Of a stretch of DNA of 64,000 nt, positions 1 to 11,555 are shown one piece after another. This DNA comes from Magnetococcales bacterium (lineage in GTDB: Bacteria > Pseudomonadota > Magnetococcia > Magnetococcales > DC0425bin3), in the NCBI GenBank assembly GCA_015229045.1, contig JADGCJ010000008.1:3752-67751 (forward strand), in the 5' to 3' direction. The notes beneath the pieces were generated by a model. It did no database searches and was not told the origin of the DNA. It worked only from the letters and a program-made list of their open reading frames with translations. Position numbers and translations under genes: made by a program. The first letter of the stretch is position 1. Every line of letters begins with the position of its first letter.

Positions 1-1
1 G

Positions 2-934
2 GTGGGTCAGGTCCATCTGCTGGCCTCCAGCCGTTCGGTTGGGCTGCGTTTGCCCTTTCGCGGGCAGGAGCTGCCGGTGCAGGATCTGGCAACCTTTGAT
101 TTTCGCCAGGCCCAGATCGGGCTGTTTTCGCCGGGGGCGTCGGTTTCCAAGGAGTTTGCGCCCAAGGCCGGGGCAGCAGGTTGCGTGGTGATCGACAACA
201 CCTCCTTTTTCCGCATGGATTCGGAGGTTCCTCTGGTGGTGCCCGAGGTCAATCCCCAGGACATCGCTCACTATCGCAAGAGAAACATCATCTCCAACCC
301 CAACTGCTCGACCATCCAGATGGTGGTGGCGTTGAAGCCCATCCATGATGCCGCCACCATCAAACGGGTGGTGGTGGTGACCTATCAGGCCGTTTCCGGA
401 GGGGGCAAGGCGGCCATCGACGAACTCGACGGCCAGAACAGGGCGCACTATGGCCTTGGACCCGCCGTCCCGCCGAAAAAGATGGCCAAACAGATCGCCT
501 GCAACCTCGTGCCGCAGATCGACTCCTTTCTGGACAATGGCTACACCAAGGAGGAGATGAAAATGGTCAACGAGACGAAAAAGATTCTCGATCCCAACAT
601 TCGCCTGACGGCAACCTGTGTCCGGGTGCCGGTGTTCAACAGCCATTCGGAAGCGGTCAATGTGGAGACGGAGAAAAAGCTGACCGTGGCCGAGGTGCGG
701 CAGATTCTCGGTCAGGCCCCCGGGGTGAAGGTGGTGGACGAACCGGCCAAGGCTGGTTTTACGACTCCCTTGGAGGCATCGGGGACGGATTGGACCTATG
801 TGTCGCGCATCCGCGAGGATGAGAGCATTCCTTCGGGTCTGCAACTGTGGGTGGTGTCGGACAATCTGCGCAAAGGTGCAGCGCTGAACGCCGTGCAAAT
901 TGCCGAGGTGTTGATTCGGGACTACCTGGCCTGA
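2..934 (+). CDS. asd: Aspartate-semialdehyde dehydrogenase, 5' end outside window
   Basis: Reduces beta-aspartyl phosphate to aspartate semialdehyde, the branch point to lysine/diaminopimelate, threonine and methionine. The visible 310 residues carry the catalytic cysteine in SNPNCSTIQMV (residues about 98-108), the GGGKAA stretch after it and the RIREDES segment near the C-terminus. The family is about 340 residues and begins with a GxxGxxG NADP-binding loop; that loop is missing here, so the true start lies to the left of the window and the first visible GTG is internal. The gene stands before the heat-shock operon but dapB, a later step of the same pathway, lies 5.5 kb downstream. Confidence 0.93.
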   Translation: MGQVHLLASSRSVGLRLPFRGQELPVQDLATFDFRQAQIGLFSPGASVSKEFAPKAGAAGCVVIDNTSFFRMDSEVPLVVPEVNPQDIAHYRKRNIISNPNCSTIQMVVALKPIHDAATIKRVVVVTYQAVSGGGKAAIDELDGQNRAHYGLGPAVPPKKMAKQIACNLVPQIDSFLDNGYTKEEMKMVNETKKILDPNIRLTATCVRVPVFNSHSEAVNVETEKKLTVAEVRQILGQAPGVKVVDEPAKAGFTTPLEASGTDWTYVSRIREDESIPSGLQLWVVSDNLRKGAALNAVQIAEVLIRDYLA

Positions 935-965
935 GAGGGTGTCTTAATTGCCTGCTGTCATTGTC

Positions 966-995
966 CGATCCCTTTCCTGAACGGGAGAGGGATCG
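966..995 (+). terminator. Perfect hairpin after asd, possible terminator
   Basis: CGATCCCT (966-973) pairs perfectly with AGGGATCG (988-995), 8 bp with a 14-nt loop, 32 bases past the asd stop. The sequence after the stem (TGTTGTGCTTTG) is only weakly T-rich, so factor-independent termination is uncertain. Confidence 0.4.
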
Positions 996-1133
996 TGTTG
1001 TGCTTTGACAGGGGTGGAACGAGGTTATATCCTCTTTCTGTCGGAGAGGTGAGGTTCGCTGGAGCGGGGGAGGTTCTTTCGTTGCAGTCGTTTGTTGGCG
1101 CTTGAATGATTTTGATCCCACAGTGTTCCCGAA

Positions 1134-2210
1134 ATGTTGACCCAACGTCATGGCACCATTCTCAAACTGGTTGTAGAGGCGCACATTGCTCGCGGTGGGG
1201 CTGTGGGGTCGCAGAGCCTCCGCGATCAGGCGCACCTGAACCTTTCCACGGCCACGATCCGCAACGCCATGTCGGAACTGGAAGTGATGGGCTACCTGAC
1301 GCAGCCGCATACGTCGGCAGGACGGATTCCGACCGACCGGGGCTATCGTTTTTATGTGGACGCCTTGCTGGAACGCGATCCGCTTGGCACAGGCACCAAA
1401 AGCCGCATCCTCGAAGCCTGTGAAAAAGGGGGCAACGATCTGCCAACCACCTTGAACCAGATCAGCAAAGAGGTGGCCACCCTGACGCACCAGGCCTGTC
1501 TTGTCCTGCCGCCGGACATGAAAAATGCCATTCTGGAACGCATCCATTTTATTCGCCTGGAAGGACGCAGCGGGTTGCGGGGGAGCAAAGTTCTGGCCTT
1601 GCTGGTCTCCCACTCCGGGCAGCTCCAGAATCGTATCCTGAACCTGGAGGAGTCGTACGCGCAAAAAGAGCTGGACGCTTTCGGACGCTCCCTGAGTCGG
1701 CGCATGAAGGGCCTTACCCTGAAAGAGGTGCGACAACAGCTCGAAGAGGAGGTGGCCAGCGGCGAACAGCACTATCGCGATCTGCAAAAAAAGCTGCTCG
1801 AAGGGGCGGTGGGGTCGTGGTCTGGAGGGATGGGGCTTATCGTCAACGGACACCTGAACCTGTTGACCCCGGATGACTTGGCGGGTTCGGGCCGCCTCCT
1901 GGATGTGCTGGCGGAGATCGAGGAGAAAAAAAAATATATCGGGTTGCTGGATCATTGCCTGCGCACCAAAGGCGTACAACTCTTCATCGGCGCAGAGTCG
2001 GAGCTGAGTCGGGAAGGGGGGTGTGCCATGGTGGCTTGCAAGTTCAGCGGACCCGAAAATCAGTTATCCGGAACCCTGGGGGTGTTGGGGCCGACCCGGC
2101 TGGATTATTCTTATGTCATTCCTTTGGTGGAATTTACGGTTTTGGCTTTGAGCGGCCTCTTGTCGTCCGGGGTGACGCCGATGGAGATGGTCGATTTTCA
2201 GGAGCCTTGA
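1134..2210 (+). CDS. hrcA: Heat-inducible transcription repressor HrcA
   Basis: Winged-helix repressor of class I heat-shock genes that normally binds CIRCE operators and is kept active by GroEL. The 358-residue protein starts in the typical way (MLTQRHGTILKLVVEAHIARGG), has the recognition helix region STATIRNAMSELEVMGYL and the conserved SAGRIPTDRGYRFYVD segment at about residues 62-78; full length for the family. ATG 1134 is chosen because an in-frame stop lies at 1113 and no other start intervenes. No Shine-Dalgarno is visible before it. I see no CIRCE inverted repeat upstream of hrcA or dnaK, so its operator is not evident here. First gene of hrcA-grpE-dnaK-dnaJ. Confidence 0.95.
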   Translation: MLTQRHGTILKLVVEAHIARGGAVGSQSLRDQAHLNLSTATIRNAMSELEVMGYLTQPHTSAGRIPTDRGYRFYVDALLERDPLGTGTKSRILEACEKGGNDLPTTLNQISKEVATLTHQACLVLPPDMKNAILERIHFIRLEGRSGLRGSKVLALLVSHSGQLQNRILNLEESYAQKELDAFGRSLSRRMKGLTLKEVRQQLEEEVASGEQHYRDLQKKLLEGAVGSWSGGMGLIVNGHLNLLTPDDLAGSGRLLDVLAEIEEKKKYIGLLDHCLRTKGVQLFIGAESELSREGGCAMVACKFSGPENQLSGTLGVLGPTRLDYSYVIPLVEFTVLALSGLLSSGVTPMEMVDFQEP

Positions 2211-2259
2211 TGAATCTTGAATGGAAATTTTGCAAGCTGGCAGGAGGGATTTCTCAGTC

Positions 2260-2874
2260 ATGAATGGCACAAGTGACGAAGCAAGTGGGACTCGCCACGA
2301 ACCCATGCCCGATTCGCCCGAGCCGATTGGTGATTCGCTACCGGAACAGGGGGATGAGGTGGTGGCCGAACCGGAAGTGGATGCCGCTCCGAAAATTGGT
2401 CCCGAGGAGCAGATTCGGGTTTTGGAAGAGAAGGTGGAGGAGTGGCGGTTGGCCTATCTGCGTGCCATGGCTGATATGGACAATCTGCGCAAACGCACGG
2501 CGCGGGAGATGGACTCCACCCGCAAATATGCGTTGGAGGTGTTTGCCAAGGATCTGTTGCTGGTTGCCGACAATCTGGATCGTGCCCTGAGCGCTTTGGA
2601 GGGGAGTGCCGCCGGAGAAGAGGTCGCTCCCGGCGTGAAAGGCCTGCTCGATGGGGTGACCCTGGTGCGGACGGAGCTGTTGCGTACCTTCAACAAGCAT
2701 GGCGTGACCCGGATTGACTCCTTGCAGCAACCGTTTGACCCCAATCAACATCAGGCCATGATCCAGGTGACCAAGGAGGGCGTACCTCCGGGTACCGTCG
2801 TGCAGGAGTTTCAGGCCGGCTATTTGTTGAGCCAGCGTCTGTTGCGACCGGCCCTGGTGGCCGTGACCCAGTGA
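2260..2874 (+). CDS. grpE: Nucleotide exchange factor GrpE
   Basis: Cytosolic co-chaperone that releases ADP from DnaK. The 204-residue product has an acidic low-complexity N-terminus (residues 1-60), a coiled-coil start with EEKVEEWRLAYLRAMADMDNLRKRTARE and the C-terminal beta-domain ending in GYLLSQRLLRPALVAV, all typical. ATG 2260 is preferred over an in-frame ATG at 2221 because AGGAGGG (2242-2248) sits at ribosome-binding distance from it and the extra 13 residues are not GrpE-like. It lies 49 bases after hrcA. Confidence 0.94.
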   Translation: MNGTSDEASGTRHEPMPDSPEPIGDSLPEQGDEVVAEPEVDAAPKIGPEEQIRVLEEKVEEWRLAYLRAMADMDNLRKRTAREMDSTRKYALEVFAKDLLLVADNLDRALSALEGSAAGEEVAPGVKGLLDGVTLVRTELLRTFNKHGVTRIDSLQQPFDPNQHQAMIQVTKEGVPPGTVVQEFQAGYLLSQRLLRPALVAVTQ

Positions 2875-2948
2875 ACGGTGCGCTTGAGGGGCGAACCCCT
2901 TTGCCGGGTCTCCTCAGGAGGGGAGAGATCTTTCGCCTGAAGGGTGTG

Positions 2949-3073
2949 ATACCCGTTTGCAGTCGATGCGGGGACGAGGCAGCAAGGAGAAGGCGACGAG
3001 ACAGTACGTGTTGGTACGGTGAGGAGCTGACGACGCAGCTAACGAAGTTACCGCGATGAATGCAAATGGGTAT
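2949..3073 (+). repeat. MITE-like dispersed repeat, copy 1 (most complete)
   Basis: A 125-bp element in the grpE-dnaK gap bounded by imperfect inverted ends: ATACCCGTTTGCA at 2949-2961 and its complement TGCAAATGGGTAT at 3061-3073. The interior contains GAGACAGTACGTGTTGG. Partial relatives lie at 54829-54873 (left end and left half) and, inverted, at 35103-35160 (centre). Repeated sequence, inverted ends and intergenic positions indicate a small non-autonomous mobile or REP-like element. Confidence 0.65.
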
Positions 3074-3130
3074 GAAGCGGCGCGGGGGGAGGGAAACAGG
3101 GAACAAAGAAGGGAAAAAGCACGGAACGGG

Positions 3131-3160
3131 CTTGACAGGAACCAGGGTCGTTTCCATATC
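3131..3160 (+). promoter_or_regulatory. Heat-shock (sigma-32-like) promoter of dnaK
   Basis: CTTGACA (3131-3137) and TTCCATAT (3152-3159) are 14 nt apart, matching the sigma-32 layout CTTGAAA/CCCCATNT in most positions; the same bases also give a TTGACA / CATATC pair with 17-nt spacing usable by the housekeeping factor. It lies about 90 bases before the dnaK ATG, downstream of the inserted repeat, so dnaK-dnaJ can be transcribed apart from hrcA-grpE. Confidence 0.5.
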
Positions 3161-3247
3161 AATGCTTGACGGTGCATGCCCGGATGGTGTTGGGGTGCGT
3201 CGGTATCCCAGGTGGGTAAGGAAGCAGATAAGAGAGGAATTTTGGAT

Positions 3248-5173
<1,926 letters not shown>

Positions 5174-5193
5174 TTCCTACGGAATGACCACCG

Positions 5194-6354
5194 ATGCCCA
5201 AGGATTATTACGATACCCTCGGTGTTGCCCGCAGCTCGGCTGCGGAGGACATCAAAAAAGCCTACCGCAAACTGGCGATGGAGCTGCACCCGGATCGCAA
5301 TCCGGGTAACAAGGAGGCCGAAGCCCGGTTCAAGGAGATCAACGAGGCCTATGATGTCCTGAAGGACACCAAAAAGCGCTCCATCTATGACCAGTTTGGC
5401 CATGCCGGTCTGGGGCAGGGCGTTGGTGGTGGGCATCCGGGTGGCTTTCCCGGCGATGGGTCAGGTTACAGCGGCTTCGGGGATATCTTCGAGGAGTTTT
5501 TCGGGGATATCTTCGGGGCTGGCGGCGGGCGGGGTCGGGGTGGCGGTGGTCGCTCCGCGACGCAGCGCGGCGAGGATTTTCGCTACGACCTCGCCGTCAG
5601 TCTGGAAAATGTCATGGAAGGGTCCGAGGAGCGTCTGCGCATCCCGGCCATCGTCGCTTGCGATACATGCGGGGGCAGTGGTTCCCAGGCTGGTTCCGGT
5701 CCGGAGAGTTGTGGGGTTTGTGGCGGCTCGGGACAGCTGCGGACCCAGCAGGGGTTTTTCTCCATCGCCCGTCCCTGCGGGGCGTGTCATGGTCGCGGCT
5801 CGGTCATTCGCAATCCCTGCCCCGAGTGCCATGGACAGGGACGCAAACGCTCCGAGAAAAATTTGACGGTCAAGATTCCTCCGGGTGTGGAGACCGGGAC
5901 GCGTATCCGGCTCTCCGGCGAAGGGGGGGCAGGCCAGAACAATGGCCCGGCCGGCGATCTTTATATCGTCATCGAAGTGACCAAACACCCCATCTTTGAA
6001 CGGTTCAACGCCGATTTGCTCTGCCAGGTGCCGATCACCTTTCCCCAGGCAGCCTTGGGGGGTAAGATCGAGGTGCCGACCTTGAAGGGGCGTTCCCGCG
6101 TCACGCTGCCGCCAGGCAGTCAGACCGGAAAACGGTTTGTTCTCAAGGGCAAGGGGTTGCCGCATCTCAATCGTCCCGGACTTTTCGGCGACCTCGTGGT
6201 GGAGGTCCAGGTCGAGACCCCGGTCAATCTGAACAAAAAACAGCGCGACTTGATGGAAGAGTTTGCCCGCTGTTCCGGGCAGGATTGCCAGCCTGAGTCC
6301 AACTCCTTTCTCAACCGGGTCAAGGAGTTTTTGGATAAAAAGATTTCCGCCTGA
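5194..6354 (+). CDS. dnaJ: Chaperone DnaJ (Hsp40, type I)
   Basis: Co-chaperone that stimulates DnaK ATPase and binds clients. The 386 residues show the J-domain with HPD (residues about 32-34), a Gly-rich linker (about 75-115), four CxxCxGxG zinc motifs ([32 protein letters not shown]) and the C-terminal substrate domain. Full length for a type I DnaJ. Directly after dnaK. Confidence 0.98.
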   Translation: MPKDYYDTLGVARSSAAEDIKKAYRKLAMELHPDRNPGNKEAEARFKEINEAYDVLKDTKKRSIYDQFGHAGLGQGVGGGHPGGFPGDGSGYSGFGDIFEEFFGDIFGAGGGRGRGGGGRSATQRGEDFRYDLAVSLENVMEGSEERLRIPAIVACDTCGGSGSQAGSGPESCGVCGGSGQLRTQQGFFSIARPCGACHGRGSVIRNPCPECHGQGRKRSEKNLTVKIPPGVETGTRIRLSGEGGAGQNNGPAGDLYIVIEVTKHPIFERFNADLLCQVPITFPQAALGGKIEVPTLKGRSRVTLPPGSQTGKRFVLKGKGLPHLNRPGLFGDLVVEVQVETPVNLNKKQRDLMEEFARCSGQDCQPESNSFLNRVKEFLDKKISA

Positions 6355-7239
<885 letters not shown>

Positions 7240-7277
7240 CCACCTGCCTTGCTGCACCATAGAGGGGATTTCTGGCC

Positions 7278-7640
7278 ATGGAACGTATTGAAGTCGCCAA
7301 AATCAAGCCCGGACAAAACTTGACCCTGGAGTTCGGTAACCGGGAGGCGGTGCTGACCAAACTGGAGGAACCGAAAAAATTCAAGGTGGAGGAGTGGTTT
7401 CCGGAAGAGAGAGAGTTCTATATCCTTGACGAGGTCATCGAGGAGGACGCACCGCTGCATTACAGCATGGAGCCGGTTGCCCTCTCCCTGGAAGATGCCC
7501 TGGCTGACGATCGGCTTAATTTTGGTTTGCATAAAAAGATCAAAGATTTCATGGGTCGGCCCGTCGGCAGCATCGAGATGGAGGAAGAAGAGGAAGACGC
7601 AGAGTCCAGCGCCGAGGAAGCGGCAGCTGACAAGAATTGA
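7278..7640 (+). CDS. Small acidic protein, function unknown
   Basis: 120 residues. I do not recognise a family. The N-terminal 90 residues look folded (alternating strands, then LHKKIKDFMGRPVGSIEM) and the tail is a run of Glu and Asp (EMEEEEEDAESSAEEAAADKN). No signal peptide or membrane segment. A start at 7278 is supported by AGAGGGG 14 bases upstream and by steady coding character. It lies between dapB and a CBS-domain gene in the same direction, with short gaps. Confidence 0.7.
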   Translation: MERIEVAKIKPGQNLTLEFGNREAVLTKLEEPKKFKVEEWFPEEREFYILDEVIEEDAPLHYSMEPVALSLEDALADDRLNFGLHKKIKDFMGRPVGSIEMEEEEEDAESSAEEAAADKN

Positions 7641-7724
7641 ATGGAGTACCACCTCAGGGTGTATGCTGGCGCCCATGGTTGATGACGCCTGGGTTCCGGA
7701 TGACCAACAGGAGGAGAGAACGTC

Positions 7725-8177
7725 ATGACGATGCACACTGAAACTGTCGCCGATATCCTCAAGACGAAGGGCAGCGAGGTGGTTTGTACGACCCCTGAAG
7801 CGACGTTGGCGGATGTCTGCGGGCTGCTGACCAGCAAGGGTGTCGGGGCTGCCCTGGTGAAGGATCGGCAGGGTGCGGTTGTCGGTGTGATCTCGGAGCG
7901 GGATATTGTCCGTGGCATCGCCAATCTCGGGTTGAACGTCCTGTGCCAGACGGTCGATGGCCTGATGACCCGTAAACTGGTGGTGTGTCGTCTCGACACC
8001 CCGGTCGATGCCGTGTTGAGCAGTATGACAGGCAACCGTTTTCGGCATTTGCCGGTGATGGATGGCGACCAGCTGTTGGGTATCGTCAGTATTGGCGACG
8101 CCGTGAAGTATCGCCTGGCCGAGCTGGAATACGAGGCCAAGTTTATGCGAGATTACATTCAGGGTACTTCCCGCTGA
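7725..8177 (+). CDS. Two-CBS-domain protein
   Basis: A 150-residue protein consisting of a tandem CBS pair (Bateman module): residues about 8-65 including GVGAALVKDRQGAVVGVISERDIVRGI, and about 75-140 including NRFRHLPVMDGDQLLGIVSIGDAVKYRL. Such stand-alone pairs bind adenine nucleotides and act as energy-state sensors on a partner; the partner is not evident here. AGGAGAGAACGTC precedes the ATG. Cytosolic. Confidence 0.88.
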   Translation: MTMHTETVADILKTKGSEVVCTTPEATLADVCGLLTSKGVGAALVKDRQGAVVGVISERDIVRGIANLGLNVLCQTVDGLMTRKLVVCRLDTPVDAVLSSMTGNRFRHLPVMDGDQLLGIVSIGDAVKYRLAELEYEAKFMRDYIQGTSR

Positions 8178-8299
8178 CTTTTATGTGAAAAAAAATCTTC
8201 TCTCTACCCGTCCTCCGATCAGGGAGGGGGCGTTGCACGGTCTTCAGGGGTTGGTCTGGGGCGAGGGGTCGTGAGTGGTGGCCAGCCGTTGGAGTGACC

Positions 8300-9187
8300 A
8301 TGAACGGATGTGAATGTTTGCGCGCATTGTTGGAGCGACCCGGATTCTTGTTTGGTCCCGGGGTGTATGATTGTCTCAGTGCCAAGGTTGCTGAACAGAG
8401 TGGCTGCGAGTTGATCTTTTCCAGTGGTTTTGGCATTGCTGCCGCGACTCTGGGTTTGCCGGATATAGGCCTGATCACTGGCACGGAGATGCTGCAGGCG
8501 GCGGGACACATTGCGGCAGCGGTGCGCATTCCCCTGATCGCCGATATGGATACCGGCTATGGCAATCCCCTGAATGTGATCCGGACTGTGACCTCCGCCA
8601 GGCAGCTTGGCGTCGCCGGTGTCATCCTGGAGGATCAGGAATGGCCGAAACGGTGTGGTCATATGAGCGGCAAGCGTATCATCTCTCTGGAAGAGCATGT
8701 GGAGAAGATTCGGGCGGCGGTTCATGCGCGGGAGGAGGGGGGTGCCGGGGGGGGTGCCAGGGAGGGTGATATCGTCATCGTCGCTCGGACCGATGCCCGG
8801 GCCATCGAAGGGCTGGATGCGGCCATTCGGCGCGGGCAGCGTTATCGGGAGGCCGGAGCGGATATGATTTTTGTCGAAGCCCCCGAGTCCGCAGAAGAGC
8901 TGCGCACCATCGCCAAAGAGTTGGCTGGTGTGCCGCTTATGGTCAATCTTGTCGAGGGGGGACGCACCCCGAACCTGCCATTTCAAGAATTGGCAGCGAT
9001 GGGGTTCAAGCTGGGCGTGTCGCCCTTGTCGGCCCTGTTCGAGGCGACGGCGGCCATGCAGAAGTGCTTCCTCACGATGCGGGAAGAGGGTACGGTCGGT
9101 ACGCGGGCGGTCGACTTTGACGCTTTCAAGGAGATTGTCGCCACGGAGCGTTTTTATGCTCTGGAGAGGCGGTTCACTTCACCATAA
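8300..9187 (+). CDS. Isocitrate lyase / PEP mutase family enzyme
   Basis: 295 residues of the ICL/PEPM alpha-beta barrel superfamily. Seen: the metal/substrate segment ADMDTGYGNP (about residue 80), EDQEWPKRCGHMSGK with the catalytic-loop K(R)CGH (about 110-123), and IVARTDA. The KRCGH signature places it with the lyase branch (methylisocitrate lyase, dimethylmalate lyase, oxaloacetate decarboxylase-like) rather than with true PEP mutases; the exact substrate cannot be read. No prpC/prpD neighbours, which argues against a classical methylcitrate operon. ATG 8300 is preferred to GTG 8294 because GGAG stands 5 bases before it. The last 14 bases overlap the convergent PilZ gene. Confidence 0.8.
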   Translation: MNGCECLRALLERPGFLFGPGVYDCLSAKVAEQSGCELIFSSGFGIAAATLGLPDIGLITGTEMLQAAGHIAAAVRIPLIADMDTGYGNPLNVIRTVTSARQLGVAGVILEDQEWPKRCGHMSGKRIISLEEHVEKIRAAVHAREEGGAGGGAREGDIVIVARTDARAIEGLDAAIRRGQRYREAGADMIFVEAPESAEELRTIAKELAGVPLMVNLVEGGRTPNLPFQELAAMGFKLGVSPLSALFEATAAMQKCFLTMREEGTVGTRAVDFDAFKEIVATERFYALERRFTSP

Positions 9188-10868
9188 GCAGCTCTCTTTG
9201 TTTGCGGGCAATGTGGGCGCCAAGATCCTCCTCCATTTTTCGGGGCACGAGGATGAATTGCGTGGCAATCCGGTAAGGTTTGCCGACGGCGAGTTGTTTG
9301 ACCAGGACCACCTGTCCATACGCCGTATAGGGGGTATAAACGGTCCCGTCGACGCTCAACTCCAGGTTGAGCTGAATGTAGTCCCCTTTGTCGAGGATAT
9401 CCTGCGTGGTGCGGAAGGCGACGCCGGTCGCGCTCAGATTGACCTGGCTCTTGACCATGTGATGGGAGCTGGAGAGCCAGTTTTTTTTTGCCTCCACCCG
9501 GGGTAGCTGGAGCACATCCATGCTCCTGTCAAACTCTGCCAGTTTTTGCACCAGAGCCGGGGTCAGAGTGGCGATCTCCCGCATGACTCTATCGATCTCC
9601 TGGTTGCTTCTTTTAATGATCTCCTGTCCTTCGTTGATCCTGTTGGCGGAGAGGAGGGGGTCCAGGATGGAAATTTTTTGTTGATTTTCGAGACGCTTGC
9701 GGATGAGCATCAGCACCTGCCCGAACTGCGCGGTGATGGCTTCGGGTTGGGTGGCAATCTCTGCGGAGATCGCGTGGAGATGGGTGACACACCGGAGCAC
9801 GTCCTCCTCATCCTGAGAGCGCAAGGCGCGTTGGAATACGACGAGCAACTCCGTGCGGAACCAGGAGAGCAAAACCTCGGTACGTGAAAAGCGTTTGTCC
9901 AGACGCTTCAGGTTGTCAGCATGCTGGTCGAGGAGGTTGCGCAGACGGGACTCCCTGTTGCGGATGGGCAGGCGGTCGTTTTGTTTGAAATAGCCTTGGG
10001 CTTCGATGACATCGTCGCGGCTGACGATTTTCCAGGAGAAGGCGACATCATCATTGACCCGATAGGCCTGGCGCCGATTGGAGTCATCATCCTTGACCGC
10101 TTCGGAATCAACCTGAAACAGGGGCTCCGAGGCGGGTGGAATGGCCGACAATATCTCCTGGGAAGGAGGGGAGGGGGGAGTCTCTGCGGCCTTGTTCGGG
10201 ATGGTGGCCGGTGTGGTTTCCGCCTTGGCTGTTGCCGGTTCCGGTAGAGGGGGAGACGGCTTGCTGGTAGGGGTGTCGTGCGGCAGATTATGGGCAAGGC
10301 GAGGCACACCATGACCCATGGCCACCATTTGACAAAAGACCCGGGTCAGGCCGCTCTGCGTATCGTGTGTTGTTTGAATCACCTGGGCATAGCCATGCAC
10401 GAGCATGTACTCGTCAGGAAAGAGACCCAGGTGGATTTCGATGTGGTCGCCGGTTTTCAACTGCGGATCTTTTTCCCAGAAAGCCAAACGATGTCCGCCA
10501 AATTGAATGGGAACAGGGGTCTGGTGTGTCCGTGTCTGGCCACTTTGCGGCCGGATCAGCTCGAGGAGCGAATCCATTTTCTCTTCAAGGCCGGTCAGGG
10601 CATTCGACCTTTTCGATGACGCAGCGGGCGGGTCCCCTGTCGATTTTTTGCGGGGAGGCGGGGGTAGTTGATCGGTAAAGAATTGTTCCAGGTCGGTGCG
10701 TGTGAAGAACAGCTTCCCATCCGCCTGGAGTTGTTGGGTACGCACCGTGACCATGCGGCTGGTCGTTTTGCGCCACCAGAAAGGGACGTCTGGTTCCAGA
10801 CGATGCAATGCCTTTCCCCGGTTACCGGAAAACGGGTTGACTCCCGCGCTCTTGATCGGCTCGCTCAT
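9174..10868 (-). CDS. Double PilZ-domain protein
   Basis: 564 residues, cytosolic. The second PilZ unit is canonical: RRQAYRVND (RxxxR, about residue 262) and, after an insert of helices, VNLSATGVAF (NxSxxG, about 470) followed by beta-strands; this should bind c-di-GMP. The N-terminal unit has the same layout (LHRLEPDVPFWW ... IQFGGHRLAFW) but lacks both consensus motifs and probably no longer binds ligand. A Pro-rich linker (about 205-250) separates them. The adjacent gene 10876-11508 is a single-unit relative. The role of such proteins is usually motility or surface control; no direct target gene is adjacent. Confidence 0.8.
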   Translation of the reverse strand: MSEPIKSAGVNPFSGNRGKALHRLEPDVPFWWRKTTSRMVTVRTQQLQADGKLFFTRTDLEQFFTDQLPPPPRKKSTGDPPAASSKRSNALTGLEEKMDSLLELIRPQSGQTRTHQTPVPIQFGGHRLAFWEKDPQLKTGDHIEIHLGLFPDEYMLVHGYAQVIQTTHDTQSGLTRVFCQMVAMGHGVPRLAHNLPHDTPTSKPSPPLPEPATAKAETTPATIPNKAAETPPSPPSQEILSAIPPASEPLFQVDSEAVKDDDSNRRQAYRVNDDVAFSWKIVSRDDVIEAQGYFKQNDRLPIRNRESRLRNLLDQHADNLKRLDKRFSRTEVLLSWFRTELLVVFQRALRSQDEEDVLRCVTHLHAISAEIATQPEAITAQFGQVLMLIRKRLENQQKISILDPLLSANRINEGQEIIKRSNQEIDRVMREIATLTPALVQKLAEFDRSMDVLQLPRVEAKKNWLSSSHHMVKSQVNLSATGVAFRTTQDILDKGDYIQLNLELSVDGTVYTPYTAYGQVVLVKQLAVGKPYRIATQFILVPRKMEEDLGAHIARKQRELLMVK

Positions 10869-10875
10869 GACACGA

Positions 10876-11508
10876 TCAAACCTGTTTTTTGGCGCGCAGA
10901 CGCTCGGCCTGGCGCTTGAAAATGTGTTGAATGATCGCTTCCCGATCCTGACTCAGGATGGGTTCAAAGTTGCAGGCCACCTTGTCCAGGTCGTTTTGGT
11001 CTTTTTGGCGAATGAACACAACCCGCGCGTAGCACTCGATGGCCGCCAATGAATCGGGGGAGAGGGCAATACGCACATGCAGGATTTCACCGATAGCCAG
11101 GGGAACATCCCGTTCCCAGAAGGCGAGACCACCGCCACTCAGATTGATCGGGGTGGGAATCATCGGTTGTTGTTGCTCACCGGGATGAAACAAGCGGATG
11201 AGAAAATTGAGTTTCATGTCCAGGCGCGAAAGAATTTTGGCGAGATTGGGTTCGTCACGCTCGAGCTGTTTGAGTTTGTCGTTGATATCCATGGAGGCGA
11301 GTAGGGCATTGACGTCGCCGGTTTTGGCAGGAAACTCTCGATGCCTCTCGTAATGCAACAAAATCTTGTTGATCTCTTCCTCAGTGATCTTGATCCAGGA
11401 GAAAGGGAGCATATCGTCGATACGGACGAACTCCCGTTGCTGGTTGACGGTATTGGTCGATGAGGGAGCGGGCATGGCTTTCGTTTCATCCTGATGCGAG
11501 TGAGTCAA
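10876..11508 (-). CDS. PilZ-domain protein
   Basis: 210 residues. REFVRIDDMLPFSW (RxxxR, about residue 26) and PINLSGGGLAFWERDVPL (NxSxxG, about 120) form a PilZ c-di-GMP site split by a helical insert of about 85 residues, exactly the layout of the upstream-family protein at 9174-10868, which follows 7 bases downstream. The two are therefore a duplicated pair in one transcription unit. ATG 11508 or the next in-frame ATG 11 codons later could be the start. Confidence 0.8.
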   Translation of the reverse strand: MTHSHQDETKAMPAPSSTNTVNQQREFVRIDDMLPFSWIKITEEEINKILLHYERHREFPAKTGDVNALLASMDINDKLKQLERDEPNLAKILSRLDMKLNFLIRLFHPGEQQQPMIPTPINLSGGGLAFWERDVPLAIGEILHVRIALSPDSLAAIECYARVVFIRQKDQNDLDKVACNFEPILSQDREAIIQHIFKRQAERLRAKKQV

Positions 11509-11555
11509 TGACTGCCTGGGCGTTCTGCTCCGGATCCTGGTCCGGATAATCCTCT

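Noticed and set aside
3176..3247. Longer dnaK start at 3176
   Set aside because: The added 24 residues are not DnaK-like and the internal ATG has the better ribosome-binding site.
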